Below are positions 1 through 7,941 of a stretch of DNA of 20,536 bases, one piece after another; position 1 is the first letter of the stretch, and the number at the start of each line of letters is the position of its first letter. The translations under genes were made by a program, and so were the position numbers. The notes below the pieces were generated by a model. It was not told where the DNA came from, did not search any database, and saw only the letters and a program-made list of their open reading frames with translations. This DNA is from a virus, in the IMG/VR virus record IMGVR_UViG_3300042294_002890, positions 1 to 20,536 of that record. One strand, given 5' to 3'.

Positions 1-62
1 TTGCCTACGCTTATTACTTCGTCTTTATGAAATGGTGCTAGGTCAACTAATAATTTTATCAT
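1..62 (-). CDS. Start of an unidentified gene, cut by the window edge
   Basis: An ATG at 62-60 on the minus strand opens a frame that stays open to the window edge, giving MIKLLVDLAPFHKDEVISVG. It begins 11 bases after the stop of the glycosyltransferase-like gene at 74-628, in the same direction, so it is probably the next gene of that cassette. Only about 20 residues are visible and I do not recognise the family. By its position it may be another surface-sugar or tail-associated gene, but that is a guess from context. Confidence 0.45.
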   Translation of the reverse strand, partial: MIKLLVDLAPFHKDEVISVG

Positions 63-73
63 AAAGATACTAT

Positions 74-628
74 TTATTTCATTAAATGTTTTTTCTCATT
101 CCAAGGCTCGAAATCAGTCCAAGGTCTATAAGAATGAAAAACATAAAGTGAACGGATTAAACCAATCTTTAAGCCAAGCTCTTTAACTCGCATCGAAAAC
201 AGAGAATCAAAAGCTAAGCTATTTTCTGTAAACTTAATTTTCTTCCAAGTCTTGTACTGAAATGCCATAAAGAATCCGGCAATGTATTCCTTAATTTCTT
301 CTATCCCACCCCCCTCATATGACATGGCGATGTTGTAATGATTTCTTATGTTTAAATCGCTGCTAAACGCTTTTCCATGCAATTGGTGCTTTGACCTTAG
401 CCGATTGGTGTAACAGCCAACCAAGCCAAATTTGTCTCCATCTAAAGACAAAGCATCATGTATTCTTTTGCCCCAATCTGGAGTCAGATAGAGAATGTCT
501 CCGTCTTGCATTACTACCCAATCATCATCGTTTGCATTTAGACTAGCCAAGTATTCGTTGTAGGCTTTACCTATATTTTTATCTAAGTCAAACGGGTTTG
601 AATAAAATATCTTTAAAGGTTGATCCAC
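74..628 (-). CDS. Glycosyltransferase, family 2-like (GT-A fold)
   Basis: Predicted nucleotide-sugar-dependent transferase of 184 residues. The N-terminal part has a hydrophobic strand followed by QDGD (residues 41-44), matching the metal-binding DxD motif of GT-A enzymes. Around residues 117-131 there is the AGFFMAFQYKTWKKI segment typical of GT2 proteins, and a terminal HSYRPW segment. The start is GTG, preceded by GAGGAG; that purine run also encodes residues of the upstream gene, so its role as a ribosome site is uncertain. The gene overlaps the end of the 613-1254 gene by 16 bases, which suggests translational coupling. The protein is short for a full GT2 enzyme and lacks an obvious membrane segment. 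It may modify virion proteins or host surface sugars; the substrate cannot be read from the sequence. Confidence 0.7.
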   Translation of the reverse strand: MDQPLKIFYSNPFDLDKNIGKAYNEYLASLNANDDDWVVMQDGDILYLTPDWGKRIHDALSLDGDKFGLVGCYTNRLRSKHQLHGKAFSSDLNIRNHYNIAMSYEGGGIEEIKEYIAGFFMAFQYKTWKKIKFTENSLAFDSLFSMRVKELGLKIGLIRSLYVFHSYRPWTDFEPWNEKKHLMK

Positions 629-1254
629 GTTCTCTCCTCGTAAAAGTTTAAATTCTTTTCTGAAAATGGGTAAGCAAAATTACACTGGCTTTTAGTGGCA
701 ATAATTGCTGGAAATCTTTCGGTTAAATATCGATTCATTTCGTAATCCTTTATTCTTAGTTTTACTTTCTCAGTATTAAACCAGTAGAACGACCCAGAGT
801 AATGAAACTCTTGAGGAACATAAGGAGGGCATGGCAAAAGCTTGCCGCATACCCCAGAAAATAGCTTCTCAGAAAGGTCTGGAATATTATCCAAGTTACC
901 TTTGTATAATTGCTCAATCCAAATATCCAATCCACTCCAGACAGGCCGAGAAACGCCTTTACAATGAGCGTAAAACGTAATCCCATCCTTTACTTTGTTG
1001 ATGGAGTCTATAAAATGAACCGACTCACCTAGTCTAGGATTATTCTCTACAATCTCAAACTCACAGTCGCTCGGTAGAAGCGATTTTAAAGGCTCTAGGA
1101 AGGCTTTACCATCAATTGCAACCTTGACTACCTTTTTACCATTAAACACGCTCCAGTACTTGTTTAATAGCCTTAAATTAAGCCTGTGGTAATGCGTAAT
1201 CTTTCCTCCGTAATAAATGAAGTAGATTAGATTTTTTGGAACGTGAGTGCCCAT
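613..1254 (-). CDS. Putative glycosyltransferase-like protein (HCKG motif)
   Basis: 213 residues. The N-terminus (YFIYYGGKITHYHRLNLRLL) and the block FYAHCKG at residues 94-100, followed by an aromatic W...LYKGNL region and GSFYWFN at 154-160, resemble families of polysaccharide-related transferases that carry an 'H(S/N/C)KG' signature. I recognise the pattern but cannot name the family with certainty. There is no clear DxD motif. The ATG at 1254 overlaps the methyltransferase end by 28 bases and the 3' end overlaps the next gene by 16, so the three genes are probably translated as one unit. A role beside the neighbouring GT2-like protein in sugar decoration is an inference from the motif and the neighbours. 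Confidence 0.5.
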   Translation of the reverse strand: MGTHVPKNLIYFIYYGGKITHYHRLNLRLLNKYWSVFNGKKVVKVAIDGKAFLEPLKSLLPSDCEFEIVENNPRLGESVHFIDSINKVKDGITFYAHCKGVSRPVWSGLDIWIEQLYKGNLDNIPDLSEKLFSGVCGKLLPCPPYVPQEFHYSGSFYWFNTEKVKLRIKDYEMNRYLTERFPAIIATKSQCNFAYPFSEKNLNFYEERTWINL

Positions 1255-1760
1255 TGTGTTGGTGTTTTTGGCTTCTCAATTAATTTATATCCGAATGCTT
1301 TAAACATCGCAATCCATTCTTTCTCTTGCTTAATATTGATGTGTCCCCAATCAGCGTCAAAATCTGTCGTTTCAGGAGTAGAAGAGAAAAGAATAATATT
1401 TGGTGAAACCGCATTTAAAGCCTTTGATATTTCGTCATCAGTCATGTGTTCGGCCACTTCGATCCATAACATCAAATCTGATTTCTTTGGCTTTTGCAAT
1501 ACCTTTAACTTTGGGTAATTTTCTTTGCAATAATCTCTATGAGATTTGAAAATGTCTTGGGCCGTTATGTCAAAACCATTTTGTCTCAGCACCTCAGAGT
1601 AAACTCCAGTTCCACATCCAAAGTCTAAAACGCTTTCTGGTTTAAACTTTTGGCAATAATCTGCAACCTCTTGAGCCAACGCTACAAAGTCGGGATTGTC
1701 AAATGTTAAATTAAAATTCTGAATTTCCGCTTTTAGGAAATCGTCTTCGCTAATATTCAT
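1227..1760 (-). CDS. Class I SAM-dependent methyltransferase
   Basis: 177 residues from the ATG at 1760. An upstream in-frame ATG at 1853 exists, but it would run through the Cys-rich gene at 1771-1947, so the later start is preferred. Motif I, VLDFGCGTG (residues 44-52), is a classic SAM-binding loop. QDI at 68-70 may be the acidic end of strand 2, and LMLWIEVAEHM at 96-106 the motif IV/post-IV region. WGHIN (138-142) is a pattern often seen in phage and polysaccharide-cluster methyltransferases of this type. There is no DPPY motif, so DNA is an unlikely substrate. With two glycosyltransferase-like genes immediately downstream, O-methylation of a sugar is the simplest proposal, but the substrate is not shown. 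Confidence 0.8.
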   Translation of the reverse strand: MNISEDDFLKAEIQNFNLTFDNPDFVALAQEVADYCQKFKPESVLDFGCGTGVYSEVLRQNGFDITAQDIFKSHRDYCKENYPKLKVLQKPKKSDLMLWIEVAEHMTDDEISKALNAVSPNIILFSSTPETTDFDADWGHINIKQEKEWIAMFKAFGYKLIEKPKTPTQWALTFQKI

Positions 1761-1770
1761 ATTTTGGTTT

Positions 1771-1947
1771 TTAGATTTCGCCGCAAGGCTTACAATTTTT
1801 CTTAAAATACACTTCACAAGCAGTACCATCAGGATTGCTTGGCTCATTCTCAAAGTAAATTTGTGCCTCGCTAGGCTTTGCTGTGTATCGCTCGCAAGTT
1901 AGTTTCAGCTTGCATCTTTGAGGCTTACACATCGTAAATGTTGCCAT
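1771..1947 (-). CDS. Small Cys-rich protein, C-x4-C-x5-C...TAKPSE family
   Basis: 58-residue frame, ATG at 1947, TAA at 1771. Cysteines fall at residues 7, 12, 18, 44, 52 and 55, with the core CERYTAKPSE. The same C-x4-C-x5-C-x-R-[FY]-TAKPSE...DG-x(1-2)-CE pattern is in the protein at 19503-19703, so the two are paralogues about 17.5 kb apart and on opposite strands. The cysteine spacing suggests a metal-binding knuckle (zinc, possibly iron-sulfur), but this is inference. The stop lies 10 bases before the methyltransferase start, so the genes are likely co-transcribed. It is the first gene after the capsid terminator. Function unknown. Confidence 0.75.
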   Translation of the reverse strand: MATFTMCKPQRCKLKLTCERYTAKPSEAQIYFENEPSNPDGTACEVYFKKNCKPCGEI

Positions 1948-1993
1948 ATCTTATAATTTATTTTTAAAGTAAATGATTTTGAACTCGTTAAAC

Positions 1994-2024
1994 AAAAAAA
2001 GGCGGGAAATTTTCCCGCCCTTTT
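1994..2024 (-). terminator. Rho-independent terminator after the capsid gene
   Basis: On the minus strand a GGCGGG/CCCGCC hairpin with A/T pairs closing inward (2001-2019) is followed directly by seven T. It lies 30 bases past the capsid stop and should end or attenuate the head operon. On the plus strand the trailing run is only TTTT, so activity that way would be weaker. Confidence 0.85.
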
Positions 2025-2053
2025 AACACTAAACACAAAACACAAACTAAATA

Positions 2054-3325
2054 TTAGGTAGTCTCAAGAAGAGCCTTAGCAGTTGAGAATACACCCTTAA
2101 CCAATACTGGAGTATCGTTAGCAGAGATAAACTGCACCAAACGCTGCTCGATTCTTACAGTCTTCAAGTTGTCGATGAAGTCATCGCCAGACTCTCCGAT
2201 TGCTACTTGCAAACCGCTTCTCAAACGTACATTGATAACAGAAAGGTCACCACCTACGAAATCAGCAGCAGTTCCAGTCAAAGCGTTAGTTGGGATGATT
2301 TGAACTCCCCAAGCATTGATTCCGCCTTGTGCGTTGAAAGTAACGCCAGCTGGCAAGATATACTGCTTGTCTGCATCCTTCTCAGAAAGCATAACGTGAT
2401 ATTGTCCAGTCTCAACGAATACGCCAGTAGCGGTTCCGTTTGCAGCTCTTACTTGAGCGATGATTCCGTGGATAACATCCCAGTTAGTAGCAGCCTCAAC
2501 TTTACCAGCCATTGTAGAACCAGTGAAAGTGGTAGACTTAGAAAGCAAACCAGCAAGCTGAGGAGAAGTACCGTTACCAGTAAACAATTGGTTTTCAATT
2601 ACAGTCTCAACACGCTTAACTCCATTGGATTGGATGTAAGAAGCCAAGTAAGCGGCATCTTCCAACATTTCCATAGAAACCTTCATGTGTACACCGATTT
2701 TCTCAACCTTAGCTCTCTGCTCCTTGTATTGTACGTCGATTTGAGTCTTCTCAACACCTTCGCCAATCATTACTGGCGTTCCTTCTTGGTCGTACTCTTC
2801 TACCCAAACTGCATACTGAGTTCCAATTGCTCCAACGCTTGCATTAGCAAGGTAAGTCAACAAACGCTGACGGATAGGAGAAACAACACCAGTAAACTCA
2901 GAAATAGTTACTTGTCCAGAAGAAGCTTCGTTAGCGATTGTAGAAGCTAGAGTAATAGTTCCAACTGCCTTCTCGTTGATTTCGAATACCAAAGGAGCCT
3001 TAAGACGAGCATTAGGCTCAGACTTCAATCTTTCGATTTCTGCTCTTACTGGCTCATAAGCCTTCATAAATGCGGTTTTGAAATCTTCAGCACTTACTTC
3101 TTTGTCAACTGCATTCTTTTGCATTGCAATGTCCAACTTATCAAGTTGCTTTTGCATTTCTGCTGCCTCTTCTTTGGTTACTACACCATTCAAAGACTTC
3201 AATAGGCTTTCAGCCTTTTCGAAAGCTTCATTAGCTTTCACTTCTGCATTGCTTGCTTTAGCCTTAAGAGCCTCGCCAGCTTCTGCGATTACCGCTTTAA
3301 CGGCATCGATTGTTAAATTTTCCAT
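2054..3325 (-). CDS. Major capsid protein, HK97 fold
   Basis: 423 residues, within the usual HK97-type range. Residues 1-115 are rich in A, K and E with predicted coiled-coil character and match a delta (internal scaffold) domain that is normally cleaved by the head protease. From about residue 120 the capsid domain follows: TLASTIANEASSG, then SPIRQRLLTYLANASVGA and YAVWVEEYDQEGTP (N-arm/E-loop region), the long spine helix around MEMLEDAAYLASYIQS, ENQLFTGNG (a motif common in HK97-type capsids), and a C-terminal P domain ending in VLVKGVFSTA. Its start overlaps the protease gene by 13 bases. Delta domain plus adjacent protease implies proteolytic head maturation. HK97-style covalent cross-linking cannot be judged from the sequence. 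Confidence 0.93.
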   Translation of the reverse strand: MENLTIDAVKAVIAEAGEALKAKASNAEVKANEAFEKAESLLKSLNGVVTKEEAAEMQKQLDKLDIAMQKNAVDKEVSAEDFKTAFMKAYEPVRAEIERLKSEPNARLKAPLVFEINEKAVGTITLASTIANEASSGQVTISEFTGVVSPIRQRLLTYLANASVGAIGTQYAVWVEEYDQEGTPVMIGEGVEKTQIDVQYKEQRAKVEKIGVHMKVSMEMLEDAAYLASYIQSNGVKRVETVIENQLFTGNGTSPQLAGLLSKSTTFTGSTMAGKVEAATNWDVIHGIIAQVRAANGTATGVFVETGQYHVMLSEKDADKQYILPAGVTFNAQGGINAWGVQIIPTNALTGTAADFVGGDLSVINVRLRSGLQVAIGESGDDFIDNLKTVRIEQRLVQFISANDTPVLVKGVFSTAKALLETT

Positions 3326-4335
3326 GATTCAAATTGTTTTTTAAGTTCGTTAATTGTAATTATATCTACGGGCTCGGCTTCTTTAATCTCCAAAGTAGGC
3401 TCGGCTGGCTTTAGAAATTCCAAAAGTGATTTAAGTTGATTTTCTAGTTTTTCAAGTGTTTCATCGGTTGCATCTGATGTCTTTACAAACTTCTCAAGTC
3501 TATCAAGATATTCAAATGCATCCGCTTCGCTTTTAAGGTCAATAAACGTGGTTTCAGGATTAGCACCCAAGAATTGGACTGCTGAGCCTTCGTACATCAT
3601 TACCTCCTTAATTAGGTTCGCTTTAGCTTGCTGGTCGAACTGTTCCTTAATAGTTCTGAAGCCAAAAGAATGCTGATTAATCAATTCGCTCTCAATCATC
3701 TTTTGAAAGTCTTGGCCAGCAGCATGACTACCAATTTTAGCCTCATAACGCAAGCCTTTATTGTCTTCGTAAAGATTGGTGATTTTTGCTACAACTTTAT
3801 TTTTATCGTGATCTAGCAAATACTTGATTAACTGCTTTCCTTGTGGGCCTCGCTCCATTACAGTCTTGGTAAACGCTCCTGCCTCAATAACATCGCCATC
3901 GAGGTCTTTGTTACCGAAAACGGCAAAATAACCCGAAACAATTCCTTGTTTCATGTCACTATCTGTAAAGCCTTGGTTCAATCCTTTTTTTACAAAACCC
4001 ATATCGCTAGTCTTTTCTAATTCCTTTAATTTATTTCTGCTCCACGTCAAAGCAGCCCTACCCCCCCACGCATCGTACATCAACAACCCACAACCATCAG
4101 AATAAGATGACGAAGACTCTAAATCTACTTCATGTCTGCTAAGATAGCTAAACATTCTTTTAATCGTATCAACCGAAAGAGGTTCGCCGTTTGCAAGCTG
4201 ATTTGCCCTCTGTTTTCCGACCGGAGTACCACATGGCCCCCATCCGTTCTCATCAACATATTTCAAAACTCTTTTGGCATTATTTCTAACCGCCTCGGGA
4301 TAATCGGAATACGTTTGCTCGGCTTTCTCTAGCAT
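3313..4335 (-). CDS. HK97-type prohead protease with N-terminal accessory domain
   Basis: 340 residues in three parts. Residues 5-105 (KYVDENGWGPCGTPVG, RMFSYLSRH, AWGGRAALTW) form a domain seen fused to phage head proteases and sometimes found elsewhere in head modules; its role is unclear. Residues 128-245 are the S78/U35 protease: GYFAVFGNKDLDGDVI, a catalytic-type His176 in LLDHD and Ser223 in HSFGFR. Residues 270-340 are acidic and coiled-coil-like and could act in scaffolding. It would cleave the capsid delta domain inside the prohead. A strong promoter-like sequence lies just upstream of the ATG at 4335. The codons for AWGGR carry a run of seven G on the coding strand that matches the C-tract motif described in the findings. 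Confidence 0.9.
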   Translation of the reverse strand: MLEKAEQTYSDYPEAVRNNAKRVLKYVDENGWGPCGTPVGKQRANQLANGEPLSVDTIKRMFSYLSRHEVDLESSSSYSDGCGLLMYDAWGGRAALTWSRNKLKELEKTSDMGFVKKGLNQGFTDSDMKQGIVSGYFAVFGNKDLDGDVIEAGAFTKTVMERGPQGKQLIKYLLDHDKNKVVAKITNLYEDNKGLRYEAKIGSHAAGQDFQKMIESELINQHSFGFRTIKEQFDQQAKANLIKEVMMYEGSAVQFLGANPETTFIDLKSEADAFEYLDRLEKFVKTSDATDETLEKLENQLKSLLEFLKPAEPTLEIKEAEPVDIITINELKKQFESWKI

Positions 4336-4351
4336 TGCTTATTCGTTTAGA

Positions 4352-4380
4352 CAAATATACAAATAAATAAAATTAACAAA
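4352..4380 (-). promoter_or_regulatory. Bacteroidota-type promoter before the protease gene
   Basis: On the minus strand TTTG (4380-4377), 17 bases, then TATATTTG (4359-4352) fits the known Bacteroidota consensus TTTG / TAnnTTTG. A second TTTG sits 4 bases further upstream (spacing 21). The box ends 16 bases before the ATG, so the transcript would be almost leaderless. Confidence 0.7.
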
Positions 4381-4389
4381 CAAAACTGA

Positions 4390-5157
4390 TTACAGAACAA
4401 AAGTATCCTTAAAATACCTTCTAGCATAGGATTCTGAAACGTAAACCACTACACATGAGCAGTTTATAGTCTGAGCAGCTCCTCCGTTTAAATCGCCAGG
4501 CTTGTCCATCAATACCTGAACTCCATTCGTAAAAAACACAAAAGGCTGATCAAATCTCTTCGGTTTATTCTGTGCTTGTATATGCTGAATCCTTGGCTCC
4601 TTAGCACCTCCATGAATCCATATCTTCCATAATGAAGTACCTGTCTCATTGGCCCATTGAATTGCAGATTGCCTCTTGCCTTCATTGTATGCCCGTGTCG
4701 ATTCAGTCCTAGCGATTGCCCTTGCTCTTTTGATATCAGGAATCTGCTCAATCAACAATTCTTCAATCTGTCTTGGCGTTAATCCATCCGCAATACCTTG
4801 AGCAACTATCTCGTTAACTTTTTTTTGACTAGTGTCCGTTACATCAAATATTAACTGACCTAAATTCTGAATTACCCAATTCTTTATAAACTCAAGCCAA
4901 GTGTTAATAAAAAAATCATTTGGGAATAAAGCCTTCTGTTTATTGTCCTGCCTAATCCTATTGTATTCCTTAGTCGCAGAATCAACAAAAACTGCCTGAT
5001 AGAACTTTACATAAGCATCTTGCATCGGCAACAACGGTACAACTGGCTTAGCCTGTTCCTTCAATGCCTCAGTAAATATTTTTACTCCAAGGCGCTCGTA
5101 TTTCTTCAAATCAGCTTGCGCCGACCTTCTAACCTTAGAGTAATTTATTTTATTCAT
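4390..5157 (-). CDS. Phage head morphogenesis protein, SPP1 gp7-like
   Basis: 255 residues. The first 110 are helical. The signature is RARAIARTESTRAYNEGKR (residues about 143-161), followed by WIHGGAKEPRIQH, RFDQPF and a C-terminal INCSCVVVYV. This Ala-Arg-Thr-Glu helix, H-x2-A-x-E-PR block and N-C-x-C end are characteristic of the SPP1 gp7 / Mu gpF minor head family. Such proteins sit at the portal and take part in early capsid assembly or DNA ejection. The conserved Cys and His suggest a small metal-dependent fold. Placement between portal and protease is the usual order. It is 3 bases from the portal stop. Confidence 0.88.
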   Translation of the reverse strand: MNKINYSKVRRSAQADLKKYERLGVKIFTEALKEQAKPVVPLLPMQDAYVKFYQAVFVDSATKEYNRIRQDNKQKALFPNDFFINTWLEFIKNWVIQNLGQLIFDVTDTSQKKVNEIVAQGIADGLTPRQIEELLIEQIPDIKRARAIARTESTRAYNEGKRQSAIQWANETGTSLWKIWIHGGAKEPRIQHIQAQNKPKRFDQPFVFFTNGVQVLMDKPGDLNGGAAQTINCSCVVVYVSESYARRYFKDTFVL

Positions 5158-5160
5158 TTC

Positions 5161-6543
5161 TTATGCTTGGAAATCCACAAAGTCCGTTGCAGCATTCCCA
5201 AGTGCCTCATCGCTTGGAATCACGTTGCTAGGTATCCAATGCACATCCATTGCTGGGTCTTCGCTCGCGTGCCAGTTCAACAAGCTTCTAACTTCGTTAC
5301 CTGTAAAGTATGGAGATTTTCCATAAGTATCCAAAATTACCTGCACATCTGGTTGTAACTCAGAGAATGATGAAATATCGAAGTCAATCACATAATCCAT
5401 GCCGTAAGACCTTCCAAGCCATTGCGTAAACTTCTCCTCAATCATTTGAAGCTGTGGCATAATAACATCCGTAACCAAAGCCTTCTGAGCGCCTTCCAAA
5501 TTGGCATAGGTAGCGTTGGAAGTAAACAAAACAGGATTAACTCCCCAAAGACCGCAAAGTGTTTGCAAATCCATGTTCTGAGAGTTTATAATATCCATCG
5601 CAACTGGCGACAATCCAATTGCATCATAACGCAAAGGAATTGAAGAAGCCACAATCTTATTTAAGTTCTTATTACCGTTTATCCTCTCATCTATCCGCTC
5701 ATCCATCTTAGCGCGCTGATCAGGCGATGGCCAGAACTCAGGGTTTGTGATATTAGGAGAAATAATTCCTTTCGCTCCTCCATTCTGGAAAGTCTTCTGC
5801 TTTGCTTCTGTCGCTTCGTTGTTAGCTTGCAATGTTGTCAAACCAGCCAAGAGCGGAGGCATTCCACGCAATTGTGCGCCATTCAAATCCCAAGTTAAAT
5901 TCGTGGTTTTAATGTGCAATACTTGGTCGGCTGGAATCTCAATGTTCTGGTCGCCAATAATCAATTTATAGCCTCTCACAGGCTCAAATAAACTGCCAGC
6001 CACTAACTCGACATAGTTAGACGGCAAAACGTACATCTCCTTAATTTTGCCCTTATTTAACCCATCCTGTGGAGCAAAGCCGTAAACGAAAATCTCGCCG
6101 CTAGTATTGTACCACGTTAGCATCGAATCAAGAAACTCCGCCCAAGTTTGCATCGGGTTAGGATTCTTAATCAATTGGTTTACGGGATCGGAGTAGTTAA
6201 CGTCTTGCAATTCCTTTTTACGAAATGCTATACTTTGCAATCTGTTAAGCTCTTTGGAGTTATATTTTCCGCCTCTGTATTTTTTTGCCGCTTCAGTCTC
6301 CTTGTAAACGTATGTCGGGCACTGCTTGCCTTTTTCGGCTATCTTTCGAATTATTGAGTAAACAAGTGCGTTACCTTTGTAACCTTTGTCGATAAATGTT
6401 TGTTGATTTGAGTCATACCAAACTACCATCGTGGAGGCCGTAAATTGACCGTATAGGATTTGATTGAGTAGGTTTACATCGGGTTTCTGTGGTGTCGAAA
6501 TAACCGTAGGATTGATGTATGACCTTAGAGCCTTTAATAGCAT
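5161..6543 (-). CDS. Portal protein, HK97 family
   Basis: 460 residues, typical for HK97-type portals. Recognisable blocks: GNALVYSIIRKIAEKG near the start, NPMQTWAEFLDSMLTWYNTSGE (wing/clip region), YVLPSNYVELV, QVLHIKTTNL, and the C-terminal LCGLWGVNPVLF...YANLEGAQKAL motif shared by this portal family. It forms the dodecameric channel for DNA packaging and is the docking site for the terminase. Two ATGs lie close together (6548 and 6543, in different frames); 6543 is in frame. A promoter-like TATATTTG lies 16 bases upstream. The next gene follows after 3 bases. Confidence 0.93.
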   Translation of the reverse strand: MLLKALRSYINPTVISTPQKPDVNLLNQILYGQFTASTMVVWYDSNQQTFIDKGYKGNALVYSIIRKIAEKGKQCPTYVYKETEAAKKYRGGKYNSKELNRLQSIAFRKKELQDVNYSDPVNQLIKNPNPMQTWAEFLDSMLTWYNTSGEIFVYGFAPQDGLNKGKIKEMYVLPSNYVELVAGSLFEPVRGYKLIIGDQNIEIPADQVLHIKTTNLTWDLNGAQLRGMPPLLAGLTTLQANNEATEAKQKTFQNGGAKGIISPNITNPEFWPSPDQRAKMDERIDERINGNKNLNKIVASSIPLRYDAIGLSPVAMDIINSQNMDLQTLCGLWGVNPVLFTSNATYANLEGAQKALVTDVIMPQLQMIEEKFTQWLGRSYGMDYVIDFDISSFSELQPDVQVILDTYGKSPYFTGNEVRSLLNWHASEDPAMDVHWIPSNVIPSDEALGNAATDFVDFQA

Positions 6544-6559
6544 AGCATATTCGTTTTAG

Positions 6560-6567
6560 CAAATATA
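6560..6567 (-). promoter_or_regulatory. -7 element before the portal gene, same cassette as at 4352
   Basis: TATATTTG on the minus strand, then CTAAAACGAATA and two overlapping ATGCTA. This nearly repeats the leader before the protease gene (TATATTTG, then TCTAAACGAATA, then ATGCTA). No good TTTG is present 17-23 bases upstream, so the promoter may be weaker or need an activator. Confidence 0.5.
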
Positions 6568-6568
6568 C

Positions 6569-6733
6569 TTATTTATTCTTTTCTAAAAATGTAACTCCAT
6601 AAAACCAAGTTACTACCATAACGGCGCGAGCGCTCCAATGCCAATTAAATACGTTAAAATCCAATGTCACGAAAACTATGAATAAATAAGTTATCAGCAT
6701 CAAGATAAGCGCGGCAATAGTTTCTTTTTTCAT
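6569..6733 (-). CDS. Small two-helix membrane protein
   Basis: 54-residue frame whose ATG overlaps the terminase stop as ATGA (6733-6730), a strong sign of coupled translation. Residues 7-24 (AALILMLITYLFIVFVTL) and 37-50 (RAVMVVTWFYGVTF) are hydrophobic enough to span the membrane; the N-terminus MKKE is charged and the C-terminus ends EKNK. The family is not recognised. A small two-helix protein could be a holin-like peptide or a packaging accessory, but its place between terminase and portal is not typical for lysis genes. Its last codons lie next to the portal promoter box, so the -33 region of that promoter falls inside this gene. Confidence 0.7.
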   Translation of the reverse strand: MKKETIAALILMLITYLFIVFVTLDFNVFNWHWSARAVMVVTWFYGVTFLEKNK

Positions 6734-7941
6734 ATTGAGAATTCAAAGTTATTTTTTACCATTAGTTCAGTTAATCCCCAAACAAGCGCGTCGACTCTAT
6801 CGGGGCTCTTTCCTTTATCAGGGTTAAAGGTTACCATTTGCGATTCTAAGATAGGGAAACTACCAACGTGATAAATTTGCCCTTGCTCGTACAACGAATA
6901 AACGGGTTCAGCTCTCACGTATTTTCCCTTTGTTGCAGTTACTAGCTTTATTCTAAAATTACTTCCTTGCGACTTTAATACAGCTTCTACCATGTCACCA
7001 CCTTGGTTCTTTTCAGCTACAATGCAATCAGCGTTCCAACGGAAGGCGGCATCATTTGCGACTTTTGCCCAATGATTCGGCGAGTATTTTCCGCTAAGGT
7101 CTTCGAGAACGTATCCAAAGCCTTCGCTATCTTTTCCAACAATCATTATTCCCGTTTCATCGCTTTGCATATTTGCAGTAGTCGCGGGGTCGATTGCTAC
7201 AATTATTCTAGAAAGGTTTGGAGCTTCATCAATTCTAGCCTTTCCGATTATTGCGCGGTTCCATAGCATCCCTTCGGCATCATCCAACCAAGTACCCAAA
7301 AACAGGTGTTCATATCGCGCGCGGTTCTCTCTCTTTGTCTTTTCCGCGGCCTGTATGAATGAATCGGATAAATTCTCTTTGTTGTCTATGTATGTCGTGT
7401 GTATGTACGTTGTATCCGTTCGCTTCTTTTTTACGAAATCGTTGTATATCCAATGGCTTTTATAAGCGGGATTCATTACCAAAATAACGCGGTTATAATT
7501 TTCCTTCGCGCGTATCGATAAGTCTACTTTATCAAATACATCGGAGTCGGTTAATTCCTCGGCTTCATCAATAACCCAAGTTGATAAACCAGCAATACTT
7601 TTGAGATTTGCAGTGTTAACGCCGGAACTTGTTTTGATGCCGCGAAATAAAATTTTCGATCCTGTTAATTTATTAATGATTTCGGATTGGGTTACTTCGA
7701 AGTCGTTAACTTTTCCCATGATTTCTATCTTGTCTAAAAATTCGGGGATAATTGATATGAACGCGGATACCAAAGTATAACGCGTGAAAAGAATGACGTG
7801 TCCTTTTTGATACGTTAAATTAAGTAGGAACAGCGCCAAAGTCCAAGATTTGCCGCTTCCACGGCCGCCGGTAATTAAATAATATCTTGTTTCTGGTTCC
7901 TCGTAAAAAAGCGGCTTGTAATCTTCTAGCAAGTTAATCAT
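6730..7941 (-). CDS. Terminase large subunit
   Basis: 403 residues, PBSX/Terminase_3-type. Walker A is GGRGSGKS (residues 25-32), the adenine-side block HVILFTRYT follows, Walker B is VIDEAEE (123-129), and a coupling-type motif VMNPAYKSHW lies at 155-164. The C-terminal RNase H-like nuclease has AIDPATT (Asp251), VAEKNQGGD (Glu310) and a terminal DRVDALVWGL (Asp381/Asp384). It pumps DNA into the prohead and cuts concatemers. The ATG follows the small-terminase stop with no gap, and its TGA overlaps the next ATG. Confidence 0.95.
   Translation of the reverse strand: MINLLEDYKPLFYEEPETRYYLITGGRGSGKSWTLALFLLNLTYQKGHVILFTRYTLVSAFISIIPEFLDKIEIMGKVNDFEVTQSEIINKLTGSKILFRGIKTSSGVNTANLKSIAGLSTWVIDEAEELTDSDVFDKVDLSIRAKENYNRVILVMNPAYKSHWIYNDFVKKKRTDTTYIHTTYIDNKENLSDSFIQAAEKTKRENRARYEHLFLGTWLDDAEGMLWNRAIIGKARIDEAPNLSRIIVAIDPATTANMQSDETGIMIVGKDSEGFGYVLEDLSGKYSPNHWAKVANDAAFRWNADCIVAEKNQGGDMVEAVLKSQGSNFRIKLVTATKGKYVRAEPVYSLYEQGQIYHVGSFPILESQMVTFNPDKGKSPDRVDALVWGLTELMVKNNFEFSI

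Noticed and set aside
2025-2047. Leader-like AACACTAAACACAAAACACAAAC on the plus strand after the capsid terminator (described by its core ACACTAAACACAAAACAC)
   Set aside because: No plus-strand gene follows; it is the untranslated end of the capsid transcript and probably reflects A/C-rich composition.
2207-2950. 247-codon plus-strand frame within the capsid gene
   Set aside because: Shadow of the capsid gene: Ser-rich product, no leader, and the opposite frame is a clear HK97 capsid protein.
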